A stretch of DNA of 64,000 nucleotides from Humulus lupulus (Eukaryota > Streptophyta > Magnoliopsida > Rosales > Cannabaceae): positions 37,842,607 through 37,906,606 of the forward strand of contig NC_084802.1 of the NCBI RefSeq assembly GCF_963169125.1, in the 5' to 3' direction. Below the pieces are notes generated by a model. The model had not been told where the DNA came from, ran no database searches, and saw only the letters and a program-made list of their open reading frames with translations. This document shows positions 39,073-51,183 of the stretch, one piece after another. Each line of letters begins with the position of its first letter. The stretch's first letter is position 1. The translations under genes were made by a program, and so were the position numbers.

Positions 39073-41277
39073 TGTAATGCCCCGAATTCTCCGATGAGTT
39101 TAACGGCATGAATAGTAGGCTGGGAGGGCCATACTCGCTTAATTATGTTATTAATTGATTAAATGCATGTATATGTTGATTATATTATGATATGATGTGA
39201 AATGCATGCATATGAGACCATATTTACAATTATAGGGGTATGATGATAATTTGGCCCGTTGAGGGTAATTTGTGTATTTGGGTGCATGATATGATTTGTG
39301 AATGAGATTCTATTATTATGGAGATATATTCGAGCTAAGCAACATGAGACGGTTATTTTTAGTGCATTAGCGGTTTTACCATAATGGGGTCAATTTTGGG
39401 GTAATAGAAATGTTCATTTAGTGATAAATTGGGAATATTTGAGATCAGGGTGAAATTATGGAGGTTTTGACTATAATGTCCCCGGGGGTGTTTTCGGGAG
39501 CCTGAGCATTAGGTTTTATTTGAGGTTACTTAAGGTTTAAGTAGCTTATCAGATAGAACATACGATAAGAAAAACCTTCTGTTCTCCCTTTTCAAAGTTC
39601 GTTTTGCCGTTTAAGCCTTTTTGACGAAATCTTGAGTTCTAGGAGTCGGAATCGAGTGAGGATCGAGGCATAGCGATCCTAGGGAAGATTAGAAGCTTCT
39701 TAACCGAAGGATTCGACGGAAAACAACCCAATTGAAGGTAATCGAAGTTTAAGTTTTGAGTTTTTCCGAGTTTCTAAGCTTTGAATTGATTTTGTGAATT
39801 GTTGAGTTTTCGGTTTGTTCGAGCCTTGGGTTTTGATGCATGGGGAAGCTTGGGAAATTTGTTTTGATGATTGGGGAATGTTTAGGGATGATTTTGGAGG
39901 CTTTGGAGTGTTAGAAACGCGGTTGGGAATGGCCCAGGGTGGAGTGTCGCGGCCCTGTTCTTGAGGCGTCGCGGCCCTTCTTTGAAGAAGCAGGTGGGGA
40001 GCTTGTGCTCGCTGGGCGCCACGGCCCTAACCTCTGGTAACCCTGGGGGCCGCGGTCCAAGGTGCTAGGGCCGCAGCCGTTGCCCAGTTTTCGCCCCGTT
40101 TGCTCGTTTTGACCCCGGAAACCTAGTTTTAGGCCTCGGGAGTGTCCTTGCTACTTGGATTAGTTTGACTTGATCTCTTGGAGGTTAGATAATGGTTTGA
40201 GACCCTTGATTATCTTGATTATTAATGGTATCCCAAATGTGTTGTGATTAGGTAACTTCTAAAGGACTAAAAGCTAAACCGTTCTCCAAGGTTGTTCTTT
40301 TGCTCATTCTAGCTCGAATCAAAGGTAAGAAAACTGCACCCAAAGTGTGACGTGCATGGATATTTGTGAGGCATGTTGATTGTATAAATATGGACATGGA
40401 TTGAATACAGAATCGACAAAAGTGTTAGTATCAGCTGTGAGGCTGTGACTTATTTGTCAGGCTCAGCAGTGTTACTGGACACAGGTCAGGAAGCGCTGAC
40501 TTACTTGTCAGAAAGGCCTTAGCGTGAATCACGCAAGCCAACAGAGATTAGATCTAATCGACTACTAGCATTGAATGATTCAAGGAGCATTAATGCTTGA
40601 CCGACCCTGAGGGTCGATGAACAAAGAGAGCTTGAAGGCTAGTGGCTTACCCATCAGCCACTCTTCCGCTACAAAACAGAGCTTGGAGGCTGGTGGCTTA
40701 CCTAGCAGCCACTCTCCCGCTAGAAAAGAGAGCTTGGAGGCTAGTGGCTTACTCAACAACCACTCTCCCGCTAAAATCATGTGTTATTCATTTGTTTGAA
40801 AGCTTTATGCTCAGTGTGATTATAATGATAATCATTTGGTAATGTTTATGAAAAGTATTGTGTTTTCTTGCTGAGCTTTGGCTCATGGGTGCTATGTGGT
40901 GTAGGTAAAGGGAAAGAAAAGCTCACCTAGCCTTGAGTGGAGAGCTGATGTGGTGTTGTGTACATATGCGGCCGCTTGACCACCATGGCCAAGGCGTTCT
41001 CAGAGGAACTAGGGGGTTTACCCTATTTTGCCGTTTAGGTCGGCGGGATTGTAAATTTAAACCTGTAATGACCATTTTGTACTGAGAACCACTTGTAAAT
41101 GTTTTGTTTAGCTCTGCAGAGCAGTTTGTAATAAAATCTCCATTCCTTTTTATTGGTTTTGTACCTTAACCTGTTAATCACACTTAGAGCACGTTTTTGA
41201 TCAAAGGACTCAAGCAATGGGTCAAATTTCTGGTCCACCGTTCACCATAACTGTTTTGGGGTAGCCAGGGCGTTACA
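39073..41277 (+). mobile_element. Gypsy solo LTR, third nesting level, TSD ATATG
   Basis: TGTAATGCCCC...AGGGCGTTACA, 2205 bp, with ATATG at 39,068-39,072 and 41,278-41,282. Closest relative is 19,526-22,257 (same GATCGAGGCATAGCGATCCTA block). GC cassette 39,940-40,085; 51-bp x 3 tandem repeat 40,627-40,779. Confidence 0.95.
40627..40779 (+). repeat. 51-bp x 3 tandem repeat in LTR
   Basis: Units start at 40,627, 40,678 and 40,729 with AGAGCTTGgAGGCTaGTGGC. The period is a multiple of three, so both strands stay open, giving spurious repetitive ORFs. Confidence 0.95.
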
Positions 41278-41470
41278 ATATGCTCATGAATAGGTAATAA
41301 CATGTCACTGGATCATAATAGGCATGCCTAGCAATAATAACCCTATTTATGGATGCAGACAAGTCCAAATAAATGATTATGGGCCCTGCCCCTGTATAGA
41401 TGACTATCAAGTCAATCTAGGAATAGATGGCTAATGTGTCCATCTTTGAATAGGTGACTAATGAGTCACA

Positions 41471-41650
41471 CACTTGGGCTCTGCACCCTAATCAGATAAG
41501 TGATTAATGAGTCACACACTTGGGCTTCGCACCCTAATCAGATAAGTGACAAATGAGTCACGCACTTGGGCTCCGCACCCTAATCAGATAAGTGACAAAT
41601 AAGTCACGCACTTGGGCTTCGCACCCTGAACCATGTGACTTTACAGTCAC
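41471..41650 (-). repeat. 46-bp x 4 tandem repeat in LTR
   Basis: CACTTGGGCT at 41,471, 41,517, 41,563 and 41,609, each followed by GCACCCTAATCAGATAAGTG or a variant. Lies at the same LTR region as the duplications in other copies. Confidence 0.95.
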
Positions 41651-42419
41651 CTGAGCCTTTTGGCCCTGACTCTAAGTATCTAGCCATTAGACTAGACAAG
41701 CGCTTTTAGTTTTCATCGAACTTTAGGTCGATCAAGCATTTAATGCTTATGTTGATTAAATCTAATCATTTTGGCTCTGCTTTTAATACGCTTATGCCAC
41801 TCTTGACTCATAGGTCAATTCCATACGACTCGTGTCATTTTTTACTAATAAGTCAGTACCACTCACAAGTAAACAATGCACCCAGGCATATATCATATGT
41901 CAAATATCTAAATACAAGGCATTCATCATGCTTACTCAAAATTCACTAGCATAATTATGATCATGCACATTTACAGAGACTCAAGCTTTGATCAATCTCA
42001 TATTCAACATTCATGCCATGCCCTAATCACATGTATCTTATGCATCACATACTGGGTGCAATTTTCTTACCTTTGGTCCAAGCACCGGTTACCAATAAAC
42101 GATCCTTATGCCCGATCCTGATTCCAAGCCCCTAGTGATAACCTAGTCACAACCATAATATAAAACCTCATAAAAAATGAGTAAATAAATACTTCTAGAC
42201 CCAACCCAATCCTCCAGGACATCGAATCCTACTCAACTGGGTAGTAGGATCGATCCCAGGCTCTTAGAGTTAAGTTCCCATGATTAAAAACCAAATCTAG
42301 GCAAAAATGCCCAAGCCAGTCGTGACTTGGCCTAGTGAGTCGCGACTTGCCCCAAGTCAGAGAGCCCCTTGCCTGGGCACTAGGGCGGGCCGCGACTTGA
42401 CCCCTCTTGGTTCGTAGCG

Positions 42420-42444
42420 CCCCCCCCCCCCCCCCCCCCCCCCC
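42420..42444. repeat. Poly(C) tract of 25 residues
   Basis: Uninterrupted C run in the GC-rich cassette of a minus-strand LTR (poly-G in LTR sense). Length may be subject to sequencing error. Confidence 0.9.
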
Positions 42445-44304
42445 AAGCTTCCTCCTCCTGGCTTCTGACTTCATCCAAGTCGTGACTTGCTAGAACAAGG
42501 TCGCGACTTGACCACGAAATCAGCCATTTCCTTCGACTTTTCCCACTTAAAGTCCTCCAAAAACCTACCCAAACATATCCAAATCCCAAAATCAAAGTTC
42601 CAAAATATCCTAATTATCCAACACCAATAAAACCCAAGCTTCAATTCATTCAAAAACTCATCAAAACACAAAATCCAATCCAAGCTTTAAAAACTTAGAA
42701 CTTAAACTCAAATTACCTTTGATTAAGTCGTTTCCCAACTAAATCCTCCAACTAATAAGCTTCTAATCTTCCCCAGAATCGCTATGCCTCGATCCTTGCT
42801 TGAATCCAAGTCCTAAAACTCAAGTTTCCTTTGAAAATGTGATTGGGTGTCGAAAAGGGAATGAGAGAGAGAGAGAGAGAGAACGTTTTGACTGTTCTTT
42901 TATAATTTTGACAGGTTACTTCAAGCTTAAGTAACCTCAAGCAAATCCTAATGCTCAGGGTCCCAAAAACGCCCCCTGGAGTAAAATAGTCAAGATTCCC
43001 AGAATTTCCCATGATCTCACTAACTCCCAATTTATCACCAAATATATATTCCCATTACTCAATATCCATGTAATGTGCTAAATACCCCTTGACTCACTCA
43101 AAGTCAAGTATGGATCCCGTTGTGACTTTCCCACTGGCTTGCCTCCTAGGATCGTCTCATGCTGAGTAACCCTAGCATAACCAAATAATAATGAAGCACC
43201 ACACACATACCATGCATATGCCAAATATACCCATAACAGGCCAAATTATGAAAATTACCCAATTAAACAGAAATGGGTCCACGTGCATGTTTAATACACC
43301 TAAACATGCATATCAAGTCATATTATGATATTATTCACATATTCACATAATGATACACATAAATATCATATAATCACATAATTCCAAAATTTGCAATCCT
43401 ACCCCTAAGCCTTATTAGAAAATTTGGCTCATTACAGTCTGCAAAGTTAGGGCTTGGCCCTGTTAAGGAACATGGTTATTACTATGATTGCATTTCATTG
43501 GTTTTGTTATATAATTAATATGTATGCATACTTGTATTGTATGAAGTATGCTAATTTGTATCCGAAGTTATATCCGAATACCTGGTTTAGGTCTTGACTT
43601 ATTAGTCAAGGGCGGCAATAGCGCGCTGTGCACTGGTCGAAAGGCTTAGGCCCAATCAACGACGTACTATTACGTTGGCGACCCTATGGTCCTTGGAAAA
43701 TAAAGCGCTTGGCTAGCTCTATGGCTAGTTACTTAGAGCTCAGGGCAAAGGCCCTAGGTGACTCTATGGTCACATAGCTAGAGCATAGGGCCCCGGGTTG
43801 ACTCTATGGTAATTTATTCAGGGCGGCGGGCCCCAGAATGATCCAATGATGGTTTATTTGTAATTGTATGCATGCATGAGTAGGTTATTACTGCTGGGCT
43901 TGCTAGATATGTATTTGGAATCTGTATTTACTGTTCATGCACATGCTTAATCTTTCTTGTTGAGCCTTGGCTCACAGGTGCTATGTGGTGTAGGTAAGGG
44001 AAAAGGAAAGCTAGACCAGCCATGAGTTGGAGAGCTTCAGCAGCGGCGTGTACATATGCGGCTGCTCGTCCACCATGGCCGAGGATATCTTAGAGGAACT
44101 AGGGTTGTATCCCTTATTTTTCCACTTAGGTCAGCTGGTTGTAACTTTTGATTTGTATATACTCTTTTAAATGTTTGTTTGCAACATATCAGGATCCCAT
44201 GTATGTATGAAACTTTCAAATGAAAAGTCAATGTTCCTTGACCAAAATTTTTAACCCTAACCCTTGACATTAACCTTAGTTACACGTTTATAACCAAATG
44301 ACTT

Positions 44305-45547
44305 TGAAATTCCATTTTTAGTAATTACCAAATTAATTAAACCAAGTGAATTAATTAAAGTGCGGAATGGTAATTAACTGTTTACACAGAATACAGTTCT
44401 GTCGGGACAAACACCAAACTTGTCACGACAGAAACTGAACACAATAAAAAGACAGTGCAAAACAATAAAGAACACAACGAATTTTTACAAGGTTCAGAAA
44501 CCCTTTCGAATAACCTACTCCTTGGGGCCACGCCCAGAGAATAAAACCAATTAATAAAGAATCACAAGTACAAAAACATTGACTTAAACAAAACAAGACT
44601 CCCTCTTGAGATTTGCCGCAACTTGTTGTACTTCTCTTCACTAATCTGATCTTGATTGAAACGCTCAACCACTTGAACTCCCTTCAATGGCCAGCGAGTG
44701 CTTGCATCCTCCCGACGCAAGGCTTGTAAAAATCTTCTCCCGAAGACTATAAACGTTGTGTTCAAATTACAATGTGTATTCACTCGTGAACATGGTATAA
44801 ACTCACCACTAAAAACTAAACACACATAATTCTAGAAGATCATATGAATACTTATGATCTTGAATACAAAGAGGAACTCTCACAAATATTACAATAAAGC
44901 TCACGAATAATGCACCAAAGAGTTCATCTTTCTCACTGCCTTTAGAGCCCTATTTATAGAGTCTTTTTCGTGCTCACAAAGGCAGAGAAAGAGTTCTTCT
45001 AATAAAGGCAAGAATCACAGTAGTTAATCTTGATTGATGAAGAGTTGCCTTATTTAGAAGATGCTGATCCGACAGATTCGATATTGGTGGGGACAGCTCA
45101 GACCTGTGTCGGATCAAAACAAGCTCAAAAAGGAAACAATAATTAATGATATTAAAAACCAGTTTCCTGATTGCAATCCTTGATCTGCACGAAAATATGA
45201 CAGCAAATAATCCACAAAATAACTTTGGGTAAGTACCGAATATTTGCAATAACCTTTGTTTCCTTTATAAACAAAAAGAGGCAATATATGCTAAATAAGG
45301 AAGCATTTTATTGACCAAAAATCACACAAAAGGAAAGAGAGATTCCAAAAAATGGAATAAAGGAAACCAAATATTTTCCAATCAAATCCGAAAAATATAA
45401 GAAAGGAAAACAACTATTTCCGAAAATTATAATAAAAGGAAAACAAATATTTCTGAAAATTATAATAAAATGAAACAATTAAATCAACCATTTTCTCTTT
45501 TAAGAAAAAAAGATATTTCTATAAAAATGCCAATTATAGGATTTACA
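44305..45547 (-). mobile_element. Solo LTR (1.24 kb), minus strand, TSD GACTT
   Basis: GACTT at 44,300-44,304 and 45,548-45,552. Minus strand TGTAAATCCTATAATTGG...GGAATTTCA. A minus-strand TATAAATAGGG near 44,950 fits a promoter TATA box. Contains a TTACAAGGTTCAGAAACCC segment resembling a block often seen in plant Copia LTRs. Different family from its Gypsy host. Confidence 0.9.
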
Positions 45548-45627
45548 GACTTGATTAGCTAGTTTGACACCATTTAAAGTACACAGTGTAACGGTCTTGG
45601 CTATCCAGGGCATTACATGTGCCATGT

Positions 45628-46641
45628 AGGGTTTCTATTTTTTCTCTGCCAGGGCTTCATGAGTTTCCTTTTTTCTTTATATTCCCTTCTCGCTCAAGGA
45701 TGTCGACGTCATTCATACGTCTGGTCATGCCTGACCTAGAGGATGTCTCTGCAGATTGGGTTAGTGGGGTTGAGTGTGGAAGGTGGCTGCTTTGGATCTT
45801 CTACTTCTTGTGTTTCGTTGGGGGAGAGATTGTTCCATTCCTGAGGTTGGCGATGCTAGAGATATGGCTTTGTGTGGGTGCTCCCGTCAACGAGGTGGGT
45901 GCTTTCGTCACAGTTAAGGCCAGATTATGGGTTCAGGGCCTTTGGTTTGTGATAATTTTGTGGAGGAGGATTAAAGGTAGTAGATTTGAAACTACACATG
46001 TTTGGTGGTTGGTTTTTTTTTTAGTATTGTTGTTTTTTTGCCTAGTTTTGTTGGCTTTGTTTTATTTAAATTTCTAAATAATGGTGGCTTTCAATCACTG
46101 CCCTATTAGATTAGTAGGGTTAGTAGTTATATTGGTGAGGGAGGATGATGTTGATTCCTATTGGGTGGTTGGTGGTTTGCGCAAATCACATTTTTAGGGA
46201 TCTCGATTTTTCTCTCCTTGGTTGTCAGTTCTGAAGGATTCCTCGATCTCTATTGGCCCTGTGTTACGTGGCATTTCGATATCTAGGGGATTATGAACAT
46301 GGTTGGTCGCTGTTTTATTTCCTTATTCCTAGTTTGAATAATGGAGTTGTTATCTCCTGCCTTCTATTGGAAGATTATTGGTTGATGGCCATTGGTGGGG
46401 TTTATTTATCATATGCCCATTTGGAAAGGAAACCTAGTTTACTTCCCACTCGTTGGAAGCTTGGTTGCTTGTGGCTAATTAGAGCTTTAGTTGAAATTTC
46501 AGTTAAGTTTTTCTTTTGATTGATTATTGTAAGCGACTTGGTATGTTTATGTTGGTTAATTTTGCTCTATAAGCGTTCTCTTCTTGTAATGGACTATGTT
46601 CGATTAACTTATTAATTGATATTTCCTTTACCTTTAAAAAT
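45628..46641 (+). mobile_element. LINE-like insertion (~1 kb) with 13-bp TSD
   Basis: The right TSD TGATGTGCCATGT (46,642-46,654) is matched at the left by TGATGTGC (18,570-18,577) plus CATGT (45,623-45,627), now separated by the Gypsy nest. The plus-strand 3' end is A-rich (CCTTTAAAAATT) after a T-rich tail, as in target-primed retroposition. A 152-codon frame at 45,619-46,077 ends in a hydrophobic stretch; I recognise no LINE domain in it, so it may be a short retroposed or 5'-truncated copy. Confidence 0.65.
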
Positions 46642-46860
46642 TGATGTGCCATGTCATCCACCATGTGGACTGTATATCAACGACACATGGACTTTATTGT
46701 TCCACACAGGAACTTAACGTCCAAAAGTGGACGACTGCAAGGAAAAATGTAACAGTTGGGGGTATTGCCACCAAATTTTTTTATTGGGGTTAATGGTGCG
46801 ACAACTTGAAAAGAATGAGGAGTTTTGCTGCAAATATCTCTATTTTTTCTAGATTTTCAT
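46642..46860. repeat. Right terminal inverted repeat of split MULE-like element
   Basis: Reverse complement of 14,880-15,080 (AAAGTGGAC, TAACAGTTGGGGG, TTGGGGTTAATGGTGC, then CTGCAAATA at the tip). Together they bracket a ~2.6-kb element once the LTR, LINE and Gypsy insertions are removed. The 9-bp TSD is not clear. Confidence 0.78.
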
Positions 46861-47581
46861 TCATTTTTTTTAGATTTTAATAAATTTGAATTATTTTTTA
46901 ATATAAATTTAAGATTTATTATTATTATCTAATATTTTGAGCAATTAGATAGTTCTACGTCACTAATTAGACTAGAGTGCAAGGTAAAAAATTAATTGTC
47001 GCAACAAAGTAATGACATTAGGGATTATTATCATAAGAAAAAAATGTAACTCATCTTGCTTGAAGCAGCCTCACGATCCATGTGGAGCTACATAATTAGT
47101 TGGCAACCCAGCAAAGGTTGCTGCTCGGCCTTGTGATGAGCAGCATTGCTCAAAAAGAAAATTGTAAGTATAACAAACTCATAAAATTAAAAAAATTCAT
47201 CACAAATTCTTTTATTTTAATCTAGATTTAACTCCATAATTAGAATGTACAACAAGCTCCTCCTATACAAGGTAGGAGAATTTTAGCAATAATGAATAAT
47301 AACTCTTGCATAGTAGTAGATATGAATTTTTTGAGCCAAGCTAAGTGGCTAATTAACGTAGAATAGTGTATAATTAATTTATTCTTGTATCCATCTAGTG
47401 ATTTAAAATTTGTATAAATTTCAAACAATAGCTACATTAATATATTTATTCTCTGTTTGGATCTAAGATTATTTTATTAGAAAGAAAAATAAATATTTTA
47501 AATTTTTTGGAAAATATATGGGTCTTTCGGTAACCATTTTTTATTTATTTGAATAGATTTTCGATAATAAAAGTAAAGAAC
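46861..47581. other. AT-rich spacer
   Basis: No gene recognised. A GC-richer patch at 47,060-47,150 has weak hairpins only. Confidence 0.5.
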
Positions 47582-50130
47582 GTGTTTGGTAAAAGTATTT
47601 CCATTTTCTGTTTTTTATATTTCACAATAATTAAATTTTGAAAACATAATTTTTTTACTTTCAATTTTTAAATTTTTTTATTTTTCTTTCTTCTTCACGC
47701 AACCATGGCTATTTCCCTTCAAGCATCCATAGTTTTCTTTAGGTAAAATGATATTAAGGATCTGATTGGTATTCTATTGTGATCTAATTTTATGTTTTTA
47801 AATACTTAAAATTAGTAGGACCCATTATAATTAGTGATTGGTAGTTTCTTTTTTAAAATCAAATTCAAATCTGTATCCAAAATTTGTTAAGGAAAATTGA
47901 AAACGAGAAAAACTCGTTTTCTCTGTTTTCTGAAATTATTTTCTAAAATCACGCATATTCAGTTTCTGTTATATTTTCAAATTTAATACTAATCACAGAT
48001 TCAGTTTTTTAAAACTCAAAAACAGTTTACTGACATTAAACCAATCACATTTTCAGAAACATATTTTTAATCACTAAATTCAGATTTTCATTTCAGAATC
48101 CCACTTTTTAAAAATACAATTTTCTAATCGCGAATCAATGATACCCTCAATTTTCTCATTTCTCTAATGGGTTTCTTTGTTTCTCTCTTTTAATTTCAAA
48201 TTTAGTATCCTAAAATTGATTCCCTTTCACTATAAATGATATTAAGTCTGTGTGAGAATAACATGAGAATCTGATTAGGTTCTTCAAATTTGTTTTTATG
48301 CTATAGAGGTATGAATCAAACTTTAAAATGTTTAGGTATATAAGTTTATAAAATTGTTTGTGTATAATAATATATGGGTATTGTTGAGGAGTGAGATCTG
48401 CATGAATTAAAATTGGGTATTTTGTGAAGCATGACTAAAATATTAGCCAAGGGTTAGTTCTTGTTCAAATTGATGGCGTTGATGGTTTGTATGGATGTTA
48501 TTTTGTCTGTCAACAAGGAATCCAATTACGTTGTGTATTTTACAAACTTTTGGGTTATTTTTGTCTAAAAATAATAGTGATAATGGTTTAAACTTTGACG
48601 GTGAAGAATAGTTGTTCTAGTATTTGTCAATTGTATCAGCTTAGAGACTTAAATGTGATATTTCATCTTAAAAGAGTTAAAGTGGTTGCTACAATTTATT
48701 TATATGTTTACTTCTCTTAGATTGAAGGTATATGAAGCTTTAATTTTGTTGAGTCATCACCAAATCACACCTCTCGATAAAGAGAATCAAATGTCCAGGA
48801 TTGGACAAAAATATTCACTCTCTAAAACCACTATCTAAGTTGTTTTTAATTTATTCAGTATAAGATTATTTGTGGTTTGAGTATGTCCCAACTCTTCTGT
48901 TGTCTAAACTGCCCATTTTTTTTTTAATGTAGAGTGATGTTAACTATAGGTTGGGTTGGCGTTGCATTGGTATGGTATTATTCACATGCTTTTTATTTAT
49001 TTATTAGTTTTGGTTCACTGGTGTACTATGACTCATGAGTTTTCTTACAATGGGATTTGTTTAATTTTGTTATATCAATGAACATTTTCTAACATCAGCG
49101 TCAGCAAAAGATCACTACAACCATTATATAGCTTAACCAACTACAACCATTATTAATAGGATTAAGGATCTTCTAGATTGCACAATTCATTTCTTTGCAA
49201 AAATGGCTTTGTCGAAGTTTATTTATTTATTCAACCAATCACCTTTTGGTAGGGTGGTTGGACTTTCAGGTTTGTAACTCAAGGTTGGGGCCACACCATC
49301 AATTTGTACATATTATATAATATGTATAGATTTGTACCCTATAAAGTGGTGTTGCAGGTCCGTAATGTGGTGATAATTGTGGTGTTGTTGTCTTTTCTTT
49401 TTGTAGCGAGGTTGGACAATCTTTCTCTTTAAGGTTGTACTTGTATGTCTTATGAAGGGTTATATCGAGTTGATGTTTATAATCAGAATTTGAGGATATT
49501 AACATGTTCTGAGCTACATTAACGTACACATTATATGTAATATGTAATGAAATAATTTTTATTTATTTATTTATTCTCTGCAAAGTCTCTGCATTAATGG
49601 TATTTTTTGTTTGTGTGGATGTTATTTTGCCTGTTAATATCTGTTAAATTTGCTTGGAACTTTTGGTCTACAGTGGTCCTCCCTTTTCCCTTGTCCACGG
49701 TTACATGTACACTTGAATCTCATAACAGTAAATTAGATTTTTAACTTGAAAATTTTCTTGAATAAACTCTGTAATTAGATTAAAGAGTAAAAGCTTGTAG
49801 TAATTCTTCTTTTGGGGTTTGTTTTTTGATTGTTTCGTACCCATGTGATCAAATTCTATTTTAATGTATATAATTTTATTATTAATATTTATTGAAATTT
49901 AAATTTATTTAAGAATTTGAAAATTTTAATAAATATCATTAACTAAATTATTATTCCATTCAAAATAAATATAAATTAATTTGATCTTTTTCATTTTAAA
50001 AAAAATAAATAATGATCACAAAAATATTTTTATTTTTTATTTTAGAGAATAAAAAAATGAAAACATGAATCACCAAATATGATTTTATTTTTAATTTTTT
50101 TAAAACAAAAATAAAGATTTTACCAAACAC
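47582..50130. mobile_element. Possible non-autonomous hAT-like element
   Basis: GTGTTTGGTAAAA at 47,582-47,594 recurs inverted as TTTTACCAAACAC at 50,118-50,130, with similar T-rich flanks (TTTTTGTTTT). This is a common look for non-autonomous plant hAT elements. The ~2.5-kb interior is AT-rich without a recognisable protein; 8-bp TSDs were not confirmed. Confidence 0.35.
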
Positions 50131-51183
50131 AACCATATATATTTTTTTTCAATCTTTTCTTTCTCATGATTTTTTCTTGATAATAAAAATCATATATCTG
50201 AGGTTGTATGAGCCATGACCGAAGTAGCTACTCATATGATGCGAGTCAAGAGTATGATACGTGTGCATTGTGTAAACTTTTAGTGAAGGATGTCATGCCT
50301 ATTGGCTATGATTTTTATACTCAACACTCAGGTAGTAGACACAAAGGATGACCCACGTGATTAATAATTAGTTAGGCAGATATTGACATTTCAGAATAAT
50401 GACGAAGTTCCTAACAAAGCAAATCATGACTCAAAAAACATTTGGTTAGTTAGGCATATAATGACTATTATTTCAGGTACGTACTTGTTTAGTAAAAATA
50501 TTTGACTCTATTATTATTATTATTATTATTATTATGTGTTCATCATGTCTCGCGTGTTTTATTTCTCTCTTTATGATATAATATATATTAATTATACAGA
50601 AGAAATTAACATTCTTAATCAACACTCCACTAATCAAATTTGGTTTTGCTTCAAATTACCATATCATTGCAAAAGTTAATTGACAAGAAAAATCAAAGCC
50701 AAATTGGACTTTGTGATCATCAGCAGGCGTTATATTCTGACCAAAAGATTAATCTGATGATAACGTTTTGTTCAAAGAAAAATTTCTTTCTCGTTTCTAA
50801 AATGATTAGTTTCATAAGTTAATATTTGTCAAGATTTTATTATTATTATTATTATTAAAGAATGACTAATCAAATTTTTATCAAATAATTTTAAAAATAA
50901 AAAGAAAGAAAATAAGTAATTATACAAATTAGAGTGTTCTTCATAAATTCATACATTTTATTAAAGAAGGAGAGAAAGTTGGATGAACTAGAAAGACAAA
51001 TGAAGAAGAAGACGAGCAACAATGCATGATTTAAACGTATCATGTCTTGGTGGTAAAGATACTTGAATCTAGATTTATGTTAAATGCATCGAATATTTTC
51101 ATCTATAAACTACGTACGTTGTTGTATAGTGAGGGTACGAAGAAAAATACTCTCTTAAATATTATTGATATATTTTTATAATT
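50131..51183. other. AT-rich spacer with (TTA)n tracts
   Basis: TTA/ATT trinucleotide runs at about 50,508-50,535 and 50,839-50,858. No gene or element recognised. Confidence 0.6.

Larger units (their letters stand above)
38662..43436 (-). mobile_element. Gypsy solo LTR, minus, TSD GTCTG, itself interrupted
   Basis: GTCTG at 38,657-38,661 and 43,437-43,441. Plus-strand ends are TGTAACGCCC and CTCATTACA. Without the nested 39,073-41,277 LTR it is ~2.57 kb. Contains a 46-bp x 4 tandem repeat (41,471-41,650), a 25-C tract (42,420-42,444) and a GTCGCGACTTG-type GC cassette (42,318-42,510). Confidence 0.93.
18578..45617 (+). mobile_element. 27-kb nested Ty3/Gypsy complex, outer TSD TGTGC
   Basis: Starts TGTAACGTCC and ends GGGCATTACA; TGTGC flanks both sides (18,573-18,577; 45,618-45,622). 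Removing internal insertions leaves a 5' LTR stub (18,578-18,599), pol A, a middle LTR (30,308-31,722), gag-pol B and a full 3' LTR (37,082-45,617). This is a tandem LTR-internal-LTR-internal-LTR structure. The 5' stub is closer to the LTR at 37,082 (GTCCC, ATTACC) than to the middle LTR (GACCC, ATCGCT). All parts are decayed. Confidence 0.85.
37082..45617 (+). mobile_element. 3' LTR of outer Gypsy complex, split by two insertions
   Basis: Pieces 37,082-38,661, 43,442-44,304 and 45,553-45,617 sum to ~2.5 kb. Starts TGTAACGTCCC and ends AGGGCATTACA just before TSD TGTGC. GC cassette with GCCGCGACCC and GTCGCGGCC motifs at 38,038-38,230; AGGTAAGAAAACTGCACCC near 38,476; GGTGTAGGTAAGGG near 43,987. 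Insertions: minus solo LTR at GTCTG and minus solo LTR at GACTT. Confidence 0.9.

Noticed and set aside
41471..41650. CRISPR-like regular repeats
   Set aside because: Units are contiguous without unique spacers and lie in a plant LTR.
45619..46077. 152-codon ORF as a host membrane-protein gene
   Set aside because: Lies in a TSD-bounded LINE-like insert, has no homology I recognise, and its start overlaps the LTR junction.
47060..47150. Possible structured RNA
   Set aside because: Only weak stems; no tRNA, snoRNA or miRNA hallmarks.
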